From contig JANQNO010000007.1 in NCBI GenBank assembly GCA_028279555.1, positions 203,292 through 267,291 of the forward strand: a stretch of DNA of 64,000 nucleotides, read 5' to 3'. Shown here piece after piece: positions 27,801 to 36,962 of the stretch. Below the pieces are notes generated by a model. It was not told the origin of the DNA and ran no database searches. It saw nothing but the letters and a program-made list of their open reading frames with translations. Position 1 is the first letter of the stretch. The number at the start of each line of letters is the position of its first letter. This DNA is from Sphingorhabdus sp. (GTDB taxonomy: Bacteria > Pseudomonadota > Alphaproteobacteria > Sphingomonadales > Sphingomonadaceae). The translations under genes and the position numbers were made by a program.

Positions 27801-30800
27801 CTATCTTGCCGCTTTCTCCCTGCCCGGCTTTTTCGATGGTTTGTGCTTGAGCAATCCGGCGATCAGTGCCCTGAGCGCCATGGGTGACGCAGGCTTTAGC
27901 AGACGCTCGAAGCCAAGATTGCGGCTGAGCGCAAGCGTAGCGTCGGTATTCTCCGCGGTCAGCAGGATCGTTGGCGGCCTCGCATTCCAGTGACTGGTCA
28001 GTTTGCGGTAAATCTCGTCGCCAGTCACACCGTCATCAAGCTGATAGTCTAGGATCAGCAGGTCGGGAAGATCGGGTAGCTCGTCGCCGATTGCGGTGGC
28101 TGCCGTCACGCGGCCGCCCCATTTGGTCAGCAGCCCGGAAAGCGCCTCCAAAGCCGACGCATCATTATCGATACAAAGTATGTCGGCATCCTTGAGCGAG
28201 CCACCTTGTGACGCCTGATCCAGCACTTCGCCTGGTCCAGCCAATTTTGCTTCGGCGCGTGGAAGCCGGATGGAAAAGCAGCTACCCTTGCCAAATTCGG
28301 ACCACAGCCTGATCTCGCTGCCGAGCAGATTCGCCAGCCGCTGGGCCAGCGCAAGGCCCAGACCAATGCCCTCCTTGGCCTGCGAGCTATCGAGCCGGCG
28401 GAATTCCTCGAATATCAGCTCCCGCTGATCCTCAGCGATACCGGGGCCCGTATCCCAAACCTGGATATCGACATCCTGGCCGCACCTTCGTGCGCCCAGC
28501 AATATCTTCCCAGCGCCGGTGTAACGGATGGCGTTCGAAAGCAAATTCTGGACAATGCTTACAAGCATCCCATGATCGGTCCTTAGCCAGATGGAGCTTG
28601 GCACCACGTTGAGAGTGATGCCTTTATCCTGCGCGCGCGCCTCAAACTGCCCCTTCAGATCGGCGAAAATCTGGTCCAGGGGGAACCGGATCGGCTCGGG
28701 CTTTAGTCCGCCGCCATCAAGTTTCGAAATGTCGAGCAGTGTTCGCAGCAGGTTGTCAGCCAGGTCGATGCTGTGGTCGATCTGACCAACCAGTCTTTTT
28801 GCGGCTGTTTTTTCCTCCTCGATCTCCTCGGCCAAGGCCGAGGTAAACAGCCGCGCAGCGTTCATGGGCTGGACCAGATCATGGCTTGCGGCTGCGAGAA
28901 AACGGGTTTTAGAACGGGTTGCCTTTTCAAGCGCCGCATTCGCTTCAGTGAGCTGCTGCGTACGCTCGGCAACCATGGCCTCCAGCGCCTGCTCCTGCCT
29001 GCGATCAGCTGTCACATCCGTATAACTTGTCACATAGCCCTGCTGCGGTGTCGGATTGCCTGTTATCTTCAATATGCGTCCGTCAGGCTGTTCTCGTTCC
29101 TGCTCATGCCGACGCCCACTACGCATATGGCCAAGCCGCTTCTCGACTTCGGCAGCGACCTGTTTCTCGTCGCTATCGCTGCGCCGCAAATTGAAGGCGA
29201 TGAGCTCGGCTATCGGTTGGCCGACAGCGACCAGATGCTCAGGTAAGTCGAACATCTCGATATAGCGGCTGTTCCAGGCGACCAATCGCATTTCACGATC
29301 GACCACCGCGATCCCCTGGTCGATATTTTCGACAGCGGTCTGCAGAAGCTCGCCGCTGAATTGTAGCCGCTGAGAAGCTTCGTCGAACATCGCCACGACT
29401 TCCTCAAGCGGGACGGCATCTCCCTCCAGCGTCGAATTAACAAGCGCGCGCGCAGAGGATGCGCCCAATATTCCGGAAAGCCGGTTTTCGGCGAGTTCGA
29501 TGAGCGCATTGTCGGCGGGATCAAGATCACTATATGTCTTACCATGCGTTTGCCGTAGCGCGATCATAGCCGCACGGCTGCTTTCCTCGCCAACAAACTG
29601 CTGCAGCAAGAGGCGAAAGTCGATAACGCGTTTGGTTTCCAGCTCCGCTCTTGCGTCCTGCTGCTTCCGGTCCATCGTCACGAAACTGATCGCTTGTGCA
29701 GAATCGAGCAGGTTTGGCTGAAACAGAATCGATCCTGCAACATATAATGCGGCATTGAGGGCGAGGCTGATCACCACGCCAGATACAAGCGGGTCTTCCG
29801 CAATCGAAATGACCGGTCCGCCGCCCAGATAGGCAGGCAGTATCAGCAATGTCAGCCACGCCAGAAAGCCGGCAGCGAGCCCAGCCTTCATTCCGGCCGC
29901 ATTGCCTCGCTCCCAATAAAGACCGCCTATTAGTCCCGGCATGAACTGCGCCACTGCGGCAAAGGACAATGTGCCAAGCCCGGCCAGCGTCGCATTGCTG
30001 TCGATCGTCCGGTAATAAGAATAGGCAAGAGCGAGGCAGCCAATGATGACGCTGCGGCGGATCCACAGCAATTGTCGCCCCATGCTCGCGATCCGGTTGG
30101 CAAGATTTTGCCGGTTGCGATAGACCAGAGGAACAACCAGGTCGTTGGTTATCATGGTCGACAGCGCCAGCGTGCTCACGATTATCATGCCGGTGGCCGC
30201 CGAGAAGCCCCCGATAAAAACGAAAATCGCCAGCCAGTCCATATCGCGGGATAGCGGCAGCGACAGCATGATCATGTCGGAATGTGCGCTGGCAAAATCG
30301 AGATGGCTGAGACCCGCCAGCGTAATCGGGAAGACCGCGAGCGTGATAATCACCAGATAGATCGGAAAGGTCCAGCGCATGATCGCATCTGGCCGGTCTT
30401 TGTGGGCTTCGACCACAGTCATGTGAAACTGCCTCGGCAGGCACAGAGCCGCGCAGAAGGAAATCAGCGTGAGCACCCAGAATCGCGCATCGACCTGATC
30501 GAGACGAAATATGCCGATTTCCGAAGGCTCAAGCTGCCGGCCCTCGCTGCCTGCAAGAAGCCAGAAAGCAAAAGCCGTCATCGCGAGCAGGGCTAGCAGC
30601 TTCACAACCGCTTCCACAGCTATTGTAATGACAAGGCCCCGATTTTGCTGGGTCAAATCGATCGATCTGGTGCCAAACAAAATCGCAAACAGCGCCATTA
30701 CCCCCGCCACCACCAGCACTACTTCGCTGGCTTGCGCCGTCTGCAGCAGGTCGGGCGACAGGGCGGCAAGCGTCTGCGCCACCGATTTCAGCTGAAGCGC

Positions 30801-31190
30801 GACATAGGGCAAGAGCCCGATTGTGGCGATCACCGTGATGATGGCAGCGACCTGCCCGCTCTTTCCGTAGCGCGTAGAGAGAAAATCGGCGATCGACGTC
30901 GCGTGGACCGACTTGCCCAGCCGCAAAGTACGCGCCACCAGCGGATAGCCGACCGTAAAGAGCAGGATTGGCCCCAGATAGATCGGGATGAACTCCAGAC
31001 CGCTGGAAACGGCCGTTCCAACCGCACCATAAAAGGTCCAACTGGTGGCATATACAGCCAGCGATAACCCATAGATCAGCGATCTTTGCCGCGCCGAAAG
31101 ATCAAATCGCCCACGATCACCAGCAACGGCAATGGCAAACAGGCCCGCCGAATAGACAATGGCAATCGCAAGCGCGATCCAAAGCGTCAT
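27801..31190 (-). CDS. crbS: SSS-transporter-fused hybrid sensor histidine kinase (CrbS-like)
   Basis: 1129 residues. The first ~500 form a sodium:solute-symporter-type membrane module of about 13 helices (ATSWTFYGAVGTAVSSGLEF and on). Then come a linker with a PAS-like segment (DQGIAVVDREMRLVAWNSRY), a histidine kinase core with phospho-acceptor ASHDLVQPMNAARL, an ATPase lid (GIGLGLALAQRLANLL), and a C-terminal receiver (DLLILDYQLDDGVTGDEI). This architecture is that of CrbS/CbrA kinases, which tie transport-like sensing to acetate or carbon use. It converges with the crbR-like gene and follows the actP-like operon after a terminator. Confidence 0.93.
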   Translation of the reverse strand: MTLWIALAIAIVYSAGLFAIAVAGDRGRFDLSARQRSLIYGLSLAVYATSWTFYGAVGTAVSSGLEFIPIYLGPILLFTVGYPLVARTLRLGKSVHATSIADFLSTRYGKSGQVAAIITVIATIGLLPYVALQLKSVAQTLAALSPDLLQTAQASEVVLVVAGVMALFAILFGTRSIDLTQQNRGLVITIAVEAVVKLLALLAMTAFAFWLLAGSEGRQLEPSEIGIFRLDQVDARFWVLTLISFCAALCLPRQFHMTVVEAHKDRPDAIMRWTFPIYLVIITLAVFPITLAGLSHLDFASAHSDMIMLSLPLSRDMDWLAIFVFIGGFSAATGMIIVSTLALSTMITNDLVVPLVYRNRQNLANRIASMGRQLLWIRRSVIIGCLALAYSYYRTIDSNATLAGLGTLSFAAVAQFMPGLIGGLYWERGNAAGMKAGLAAGFLAWLTLLILPAYLGGGPVISIAEDPLVSGVVISLALNAALYVAGSILFQPNLLDSAQAISFVTMDRKQQDARAELETKRVIDFRLLLQQFVGEESSRAAMIALRQTHGKTYSDLDPADNALIELAENRLSGILGASSARALVNSTLEGDAVPLEEVVAMFDEASQRLQFSGELLQTAVENIDQGIAVVDREMRLVAWNSRYIEMFDLPEHLVAVGQPIAELIAFNLRRSDSDEKQVAAEVEKRLGHMRSGRRHEQEREQPDGRILKITGNPTPQQGYVTSYTDVTADRRQEQALEAMVAERTQQLTEANAALEKATRSKTRFLAAASHDLVQPMNAARLFTSALAEEIEEEKTAAKRLVGQIDHSIDLADNLLRTLLDISKLDGGGLKPEPIRFPLDQIFADLKGQFEARAQDKGITLNVVPSSIWLRTDHGMLVSIVQNLLSNAIRYTGAGKILLGARRCGQDVDIQVWDTGPGIAEDQRELIFEEFRRLDSSQAKEGIGLGLALAQRLANLLGSEIRLWSEFGKGSCFSIRLPRAEAKLAGPGEVLDQASQGGSLKDADILCIDNDASALEALSGLLTKWGGRVTAATAIGDELPDLPDLLILDYQLDDGVTGDEIYRKLTSHWNARPPTILLTAENTDATLALSRNLGFERLLKPASPMALRALIAGLLKHKPSKKPGREKAAR

Positions 31191-31292
31191 ATGCTCCTCT
31201 CCTCCGCCCCAGCTTACATCGAGCTGGGCTCCGCGTCAGGTCTCATCCAGCAACTTGGCATGTGTTTGATGGGCCTAGCCCTGGCTTCATGG

Positions 31293-31324
31293 CAAAAAAA
31301 GGGGGCAGCGCCAAGGCCGCCCCG
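31293..31324 (-). terminator. Intrinsic terminator after the actP-like gene
   Basis: On the minus strand a GC-rich hairpin (GGGGC..GC loop CTTG GC..GCCCC) is followed by seven T residues. It lies just past the symporter stop and should separate that operon from the kinase gene. Confidence 0.75.
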
Positions 31325-31338
31325 CAAGTTCAGGAGAG

Positions 31339-31370
31339 ACGGAGGCCGCCGGATTGGAAGCGGCCTCCGT
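31339..31370 (-). terminator. Second hairpin after the actP-like gene
   Basis: A perfect 11-bp inverted repeat, arms ACGGAGGCCGC and GCGGCCTCCGT with a 10-nt loop, sits 10 bp beyond the symporter stop, just before the T-rich terminator. It lacks its own U-run and may protect the mRNA 3' end or pause polymerase. Confidence 0.55.
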
Positions 31371-31379
31371 TTGGAAAGT

Positions 31380-33155
31380 TCAGTGAGCGTGCGCGTCCCC
31401 GGCTCCGCGCGGAACGCGGATCGAGTTCACCAGCTTGCGAATCTCCATTGGCGGAGAGTCCGTCATCTTCGATACGGCGATTGCCACACCAAAGTTGATC
31501 AGCATGCCGACCACACCGATGCCCTCGGGCGAGATGCCAAACAGCCAGCTTTCGGCAACATTGGCATCCGGGTTCATCAACTTGAAGTAGAAGATGTAAC
31601 CGAAGGTGAAGACCAGGCCGGAAACCATGCCGGCGATGGCGCCTTCCTTGTTCATGGTCTTCGAAAAGATTCCCATGAATATGGCCGGGAAGAGCGACGC
31701 AGCCGCCAGACCGAAGGCGAAGGCGACCACCTGCGCCACCCATCCGGGCGGATATATCCCCAGATATCCGGCCACCAGGATCGCCGCTGTAGCCGCAATT
31801 CTGGCCGCCAGTAGCTCTCCTTTCTCGGTAATATCTGGACGGAAGGTACTCTTGAGCAAGTCATGACTTATCGATGAGGATATCACCAACAGCAGGCCTG
31901 CCGCCGTCGAGAGCGCAGCAGCTAGGCCGCCCGCGGCAACCAGCGCGATCACCCAACCGGGCAGATTTGCAATCTCCGGATTGGCGAGCACCATGATGTC
32001 GCGGTCGACATAGACCTCGTTTTCGCTTTCGGCATTGGGTTCGTTGGAAAGCAGACGCTCGCCATGCTTGCCCGTTTCACCCGTGAATTCCGGCTTGCCG
32101 ACAAAGGCGTCGCCGGCGCGATATTCCATCTTTCCATCGTCATTCTTGTCCTGCCAGGCAATCAGGTCATTGGCTTCCCAATTCTTGAACCAGCCCGGTG
32201 CTTCGACATAAGATTGGTCATTGACGGTCTCGATGAAGTTGATCCGCGAGAATGCACCAACAGCCGGAGCCGTCGTATAAAGCAGGGCGATGAAGACCAG
32301 CGCCCAACCAGCGGATTTACGTGCATCCGATGCTTTCGGCACCGTAAAGAAACGCACGATCACATGCGGCAGACCGGCTGTGCCGACCATCAGCGCCATG
32401 GTGATGCAGAAGACATCGATCATCGACTTCGATCCGTCGGTATAGGGCCCGAAGCCGAGATCCTGCAGGACCAAATCCAGCTTTTGCAGCACATACATCC
32501 CCGAGCCGTCATTGACCGTCGAGCCCAGCCCCAGCTGCGGGATTGGATTGCCGGTCACCAGGAAGCTGATGAAGAATGCCGGCACCATATAGGCGAAGAT
32601 CAGCACACAATATTGTGCCACCTGCGTATAGGTGATGCCCTTCATGCCGCCGAGAACGGCGTAGACAAAAACGATGCCCATGCCGATGACGACACCCATG
32701 GTGATCTGCACGTCAAGAAAACGCGAAAAGACGATACCGACGCCGCGCATCTGCCCGGCTATATAGGTAAAGCTGATAAAGATCAGGCAGATCACCGCAA
32801 CCACGCGCGCCGCCTTCGAATAGTAGCGCGTGCCGATGAAGTCGGGCACGGTAAACTGTCCGAACTTGCGCAAATAGGGCGCGAGCAGCAGGGCGAGCAT
32901 GACATAGCCGCCTGTCCAGCCCATCAGATAGACGCTACCATCATAGCCCAGAAAAGCGATGAGGCCCGCCATCGAAATAAAGCTGGCTGCACTCATCCAG
33001 TCGGCTGCCGTGGCCATACCGTTGACAACCGGATTGACACCGCCACCGGCGACGTAGAAGTCTTTTGTAGACCCGGCCCGGCTCCATACCGCAATGCCGA
33101 TATAGAGCGCGAAAGACAGGCCGACGAAGATATAGATTAGCGTTTGGGTTTCCAT
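31380..33155 (-). CDS. Sodium:solute symporter, ActP-like (VC_2705 subfamily)
   Basis: 591 residues with about 13 membrane helices. Family signs: FYVAGGGVNPVVNGMATAAD, SAASFISMAGLIAFLGYDGS and GGMKGITYTQVAQY, and a soluble insertion at about residues 285-385 (VEAPGWFKNWEANDLIAW) typical of this subfamily. Predicted to import acetate or other short monocarboxylates with sodium. It is paired with the small DUF4212 protein 11 bp upstream, a hallmark of the subfamily, and sits in the acetate cluster with acs and CrbS/R-like regulators. Confidence 0.92.
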   Translation of the reverse strand: METQTLIYIFVGLSFALYIGIAVWSRAGSTKDFYVAGGGVNPVVNGMATAADWMSAASFISMAGLIAFLGYDGSVYLMGWTGGYVMLALLLAPYLRKFGQFTVPDFIGTRYYSKAARVVAVICLIFISFTYIAGQMRGVGIVFSRFLDVQITMGVVIGMGIVFVYAVLGGMKGITYTQVAQYCVLIFAYMVPAFFISFLVTGNPIPQLGLGSTVNDGSGMYVLQKLDLVLQDLGFGPYTDGSKSMIDVFCITMALMVGTAGLPHVIVRFFTVPKASDARKSAGWALVFIALLYTTAPAVGAFSRINFIETVNDQSYVEAPGWFKNWEANDLIAWQDKNDDGKMEYRAGDAFVGKPEFTGETGKHGERLLSNEPNAESENEVYVDRDIMVLANPEIANLPGWVIALVAAGGLAAALSTAAGLLLVISSSISHDLLKSTFRPDITEKGELLAARIAATAAILVAGYLGIYPPGWVAQVVAFAFGLAAASLFPAIFMGIFSKTMNKEGAIAGMVSGLVFTFGYIFYFKLMNPDANVAESWLFGISPEGIGVVGMLINFGVAIAVSKMTDSPPMEIRKLVNSIRVPRGAGDAHAH

Positions 33156-33166
33156 GTCAGCCTCCC

Positions 33167-33439
33167 TCAGTCATCCAGATCGTATTTTTTTTCGATCTTC
33201 CGCATCTTGACGGTGTAGTAGAAGATCAGCGCGATAAAGACGTAGATGGACCCCTGCTGCGCAAACCAGAATCCGAGCGGATATCCGCCGAGCGAAAATT
33301 GATCGAGAAAATCGCGGAACAAAATCCCTGCCCCGAAAGAAACGACAAACCAGATCGCCATCAACGTACACAGAAGCCGGATATTTTCCGTCCAGTAGGC
33401 CTGCTCCGATTCTGTGGTTTCAACATCTTCTTCGGACAT
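33167..33439 (-). CDS. DUF4212 small membrane protein, symporter partner
   Basis: 90 residues with two membrane helices (ICTLMAIW-like segment LLCTLMAIWFVVSFGAGILF and IYVFIALIFYYTVKM) and the conserved GYPLGFWFAQQGSIYVF between them. Such proteins precede VC_2705-type symporters and are thought to be a second subunit. It is 11 bp upstream of the symporter. Confidence 0.9.
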   Translation of the reverse strand: MSEEDVETTESEQAYWTENIRLLCTLMAIWFVVSFGAGILFRDFLDQFSLGGYPLGFWFAQQGSIYVFIALIFYYTVKMRKIEKKYDLDD

Positions 33440-33558
33440 GAAAACCTCCCCTTATTATGCTATCTTCGAAGGAAATGGCTCCTCCAGCCTGCACGGAAGG
33501 CTAGAGCAGACACTCAAATTGGGTAGAGCGACTTTGGTCTAATGCCCGCGCCAGTCGA

Positions 33559-34254
33559 TCAACCGCGCATCAATATATCGGAGAGCTTCAGATCTTTTGC
33601 CCCCGACCGCGCCAGTTGCGCGAGAAACAGTTCGGCGCAAGCAATCGCGTCAGTCAAGCCGTCATGCGCACGGTATTGCGGCAGACCATAAGCTGCCCGC
33701 AGCTTGCCCAGGCGCAATCCGTCTGCAGCCCGCTCCTTCGGAAACCAGCGCTGTTCCAGTTGCATGGTACAGACGAAATGGCCGACAAAAGGCGCGTCAT
33801 ATTGACGCTGGCAAACGGCATTCAGGAAGCCTGCTTCTATCTGCGCAAAATGGGCAAGAATGATCTTGCCGGCGAGCTTTTCAACAAGCTCATCGACTAC
33901 GTCTTTCTCCGGTCTGCCTTTTGCCGCCTGGCTATCGGTAATCTGGTGGATGGTGACGGCCGTTTCCTGAAGCGCATCACGAGCGCGAATTCTCTCGCGG
34001 CGCGCGGTTGAAAGGTCGATGGAAGCCAAATCCATTCCGACCCAGCCCGCCTCCAGAAGTGCAGCATCCTCTCCCAGTCCGTCGCTTTCGAAATCGAGCG
34101 CAATGATCGCAACTTCATCCAGCTCAACGTCCTCGGCCGGAGGGCTGGCGCGATAGTAAATTTCCAGCGGCGTGCCCGCCGCCTTTTCCTTTGCCTGTTC
34201 CCAGCGCCGCCGCCAAAGGCGACCGGATATCCAGCTGGGAACCGCAAGCCTCAA
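33559..34254 (-). CDS. DnaQ-like 3'-5' exonuclease
   Basis: 231 residues with the DEDDh exonuclease motifs: DFESDG near residue 54, AHFAQIEAGFL in the middle, and AHDGLTDAIACAELF near the end. Exonucleases of this type often lie beside DUF294/CBS proteins in acetate-symporter clusters. Its start overlaps the DUF294 gene stop by 4 bp, so the pair is translationally coupled. The nucleic-acid substrate is unknown. Confidence 0.87.
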   Translation of the reverse strand: MRLAVPSWISGRLWRRRWEQAKEKAAGTPLEIYYRASPPAEDVELDEVAIIALDFESDGLGEDAALLEAGWVGMDLASIDLSTARRERIRARDALQETAVTIHQITDSQAAKGRPEKDVVDELVEKLAGKIILAHFAQIEAGFLNAVCQRQYDAPFVGHFVCTMQLEQRWFPKERAADGLRLGKLRAAYGLPQYRAHDGLTDAIACAELFLAQLARSGAKDLKLSDILMRG

Positions 34255-36122
34255 CTAATCCCTCCGGCATGGCTCCTGCTGATACTGTCGAGATGCGTCT
34301 GGATCACCTTGAACGCGTCTTTCAAATGTTCGCGCTCAAACCCGGAAAGCGACTTGGGATCGAGATTGTTGGTCGGCCTGTCGCCCGCCGTGATCTGGCG
34401 GGACTGGTGGCGAAACCGGGTATCGCGAATAAACTCGAAGCAATCTGCAAGATCCGCTTCGCCTTCGCCGCTCATGCCTCCGGCTGCGCTGGCTGCAGCT
34501 AGCCGCTCTAGACTGTTCACCTGCGGCAGCCCATGCGCAAGCGCGTGCACCCGGGCGATATCAACGACGGGCGCTATAGCCTGATGCTTGAGGTCAAGCA
34601 CATCGCCTTCGCGTTCATCATGCTCAAGCAGAAAGTTGCGGAAAAAACCCAGCGGCACTCTTGTTGCGGCGGCCGCGCGTGCAACGAATGACAGGAATAT
34701 CTTGTTGGCTACGCTCCATTCAAGCACCTGACTGCGCAGCTGATCGACCAGAGAAGTCTTCCCCGCCAGCCCGCGCATATCGAAAAAGATTGTGGTGTTG
34801 AGCACATTGTCAGGATCGGGATTTTCGATCCAGCCGCGATATTGCTCGAGCCACGCCCCCAGCGGTTTGCGCCATTTCTCATTGGTCGCCATGATATCGC
34901 CCGGACAATAGACATATCCAGCGCTGTTGAGCCCGTCGCATAATCGCTGCGCCAGACCGGAGAAATATGCGCCATGTTTTATCGCATCATAACTGTCATC
35001 CAGGATGAAGCCATTATCCTGATCAGACCCACCAGCCTGCTCCCGCCGGGCCAGCGAACCGAATACGATGAGCGCGTAAGGAACCGGGGGCGGACCAAGC
35101 TCAGTCTCGGCTAGTTCAAGCAAGCGTATATGCACCGCCTCTCCGATCGCGGAGACGAAGCGTGCAACATGGTCTGCATCGACACCGTTGCCAACCAGGT
35201 GTACTATTACCTGCTCCAGTTTCTGCGCTGCGACAGCCACCGCTTCGGCATCCAGCGCCGCGTTGATTTCAGCAATCACATGCAGCGCGTTCATGCCAAG
35301 CCGCGTGAGCAAGTCATTAGCGCTGAGTACGCCCTTGATCTTGCCGGCAGAATCCACAACCGGTAGGTGGTGGATATTGTGGCGCGACATAATCAGCTTC
35401 GCCGCCAAAGCCTGCTCATTCTCCGGCAGGGTGATAGGGTCAGCCGTCATGATCTCTCCGACAAGGCTGTCATAGGGAAGCTGATGGGCGAGAACGCGGC
35501 GACGCAAATCCTTGTCGGTGATGATGCCCACCAGCCTGTCATCGCCGCAAATGGGAAGTGTTGATACATCGGCATCGGCCATCGCTTTTGCGCATTCGGC
35601 AATCGTCATATCGGGGCTTCCCGAGGTGACGCTATTTCGCCTGAGCAAATCCCTGACAGGAAGCGCGAGTTGCATTTGTCCGCCGCCCGTTTCGCGCGAT
35701 GAGCGCAGCGATTCGACAGCGCGGCGAAGTCGGCGCGTTTCATCTGCATGGAAGAAATCCTGTACTGCCTTATGGGCCGCATGCAGCTCCAGAAAATTAT
35801 CTTTGTCGATGCGGTATACCAGGCTGTCTTCGAGCGCGACGACCTGATTCCTTGTCCGATCACCGCGCAGCAGCGAAGGATATCCGAAACACTGGCCTTC
35901 GCCGAGCCGGTGGTTGAGCGCTGTGCCGCCGATCCGTAGCTCGACCGCACCAGACCGGACGATGTTGAAATGGGAATTCTCCCTCTCTGCTTCGATTATC
36001 GTCGTACCAGCGCGGAAATAACGAATTTCCATCCGGCGCGAAATCTGCCCCAACACCTGTTCCGGAAGGTCGCGAAAGGGCGCAAAGCGCTGCAAAAAGG
36101 AGAGGATCTCTTCTATTTCCAT
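34251..36122 (-). CDS. cNMP-binding/CBS/DUF294 putative nucleotidyltransferase
   Basis: 623 residues. N-terminal cyclic-nucleotide-binding-like barrel (RYFRAGTTIIEAERENSHFN), two CBS repeats (about 150-275; VSTLPICGDDRLVGIITDKD and HNIHHLPVVDSAGKIKGVLS), then a DUF294 nucleotidyltransferase core with FGSLARREQAGGSDQDNGFI and a helical DUF294 C-terminal domain. It is predicted to be a cytosolic sensor that modifies a partner, perhaps the symporter or exonuclease; that is inference. It is coupled to the exonuclease gene. Confidence 0.88.
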   Translation of the reverse strand: MEIEEILSFLQRFAPFRDLPEQVLGQISRRMEIRYFRAGTTIIEAERENSHFNIVRSGAVELRIGGTALNHRLGEGQCFGYPSLLRGDRTRNQVVALEDSLVYRIDKDNFLELHAAHKAVQDFFHADETRRLRRAVESLRSSRETGGGQMQLALPVRDLLRRNSVTSGSPDMTIAECAKAMADADVSTLPICGDDRLVGIITDKDLRRRVLAHQLPYDSLVGEIMTADPITLPENEQALAAKLIMSRHNIHHLPVVDSAGKIKGVLSANDLLTRLGMNALHVIAEINAALDAEAVAVAAQKLEQVIVHLVGNGVDADHVARFVSAIGEAVHIRLLELAETELGPPPVPYALIVFGSLARREQAGGSDQDNGFILDDSYDAIKHGAYFSGLAQRLCDGLNSAGYVYCPGDIMATNEKWRKPLGAWLEQYRGWIENPDPDNVLNTTIFFDMRGLAGKTSLVDQLRSQVLEWSVANKIFLSFVARAAAATRVPLGFFRNFLLEHDEREGDVLDLKHQAIAPVVDIARVHALAHGLPQVNSLERLAAASAAGGMSGEGEADLADCFEFIRDTRFRHQSRQITAGDRPTNNLDPKSLSGFEREHLKDAFKVIQTHLDSISRSHAGGIS

Positions 36123-36228
36123 TACTTTTTCTGCCGTGAGCTTGGCATAGCACCAGCCATGGCAAAATACGACTTACGTATCATTGGCCAGAATCAAAAC
36201 GGTCGGAAATACCCGCACCTATATCCGG

Positions 36229-36858
36229 TTATTCCGGCCCGCGGGCGATGCCCCGTTTCAAAACGCCATTGGCGACATCGGCGATCTCTTCGGCAGACAT
36301 CTCATCCGACCAGATCGCATATTTGAGTCCCAGAAAGACATTCATGCCCATCAGTGCCCAGGCATGCGCCTCCTGCAAATCGCTACGCAAATCGCCTTTC
36401 GCCATACCCTCCTGCAAACGGCCGAAAATCCGTTCCGCTGTGCCCTGGTAATGCGCATGATAGCTCTCCGGATCGACGAACTCGGTTTCATCGATAATCC
36501 GGTAAATCTCCTTATGCTCGCGGGCAAATTTCAGGAAGCCCTCCAGCGCCGCATGCTCTTTCTCCAGCGTTCCGCTAGTCCCTTCCATCGCCGTCACAGC
36601 ATGGGCACCAACCTGCGCCGATAGATCCTTTACCAATGCGCGAAAAATCGCGTCCTTCGAATCGAAATAGGTGTAGAAGCTGCCCAGCGCGGTGCCGGCG
36701 CGGCGGGTGATGCCGCTGATCGAAGCTTCATGAAAGCCCTTTTCGCCAAATTCCAGAGTCGCGGCATCCAGCAGTTTTCTGAGGGTTTTTCGACCCCGCT
36801 CGGTCCGCGGCTCCTTTGGACCAGCTGAAATCGCAGAGATGGCGTCTGTTGTCATCAT
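36229..36858 (-). CDS. TetR-family transcriptional regulator
   Basis: About 209 residues beginning MMTTDAISA. The TetR helix-turn-helix is clear (LLDAATLEFGEKGFHEASIS, then GTALGSFYTYFDSKDAIF). The C-terminal ligand domain is helical. It is divergent from the TonB-dependent receptor across about 100 bp and probably controls that receptor with its hydrolase and MFS genes. A slightly longer start at 36897 is possible. Confidence 0.88.
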   Translation of the reverse strand: MMTTDAISAISAGPKEPRTERGRKTLRKLLDAATLEFGEKGFHEASISGITRRAGTALGSFYTYFDSKDAIFRALVKDLSAQVGAHAVTAMEGTSGTLEKEHAALEGFLKFAREHKEIYRIIDETEFVDPESYHAHYQGTAERIFGRLQEGMAKGDLRSDLQEAHAWALMGMNVFLGLKYAIWSDEMSAEEIADVANGVLKRGIARGPE

Positions 36859-36962
36859 GTCACAGCTAGTTGGAAAATAGGCGGTTGGCAAATTCAAAAG
36901 TTGAAAACTGGTTCATCTTTCAATATTGAAGCTGTCTGAACAAGATTCCTGGGAGAATATCG

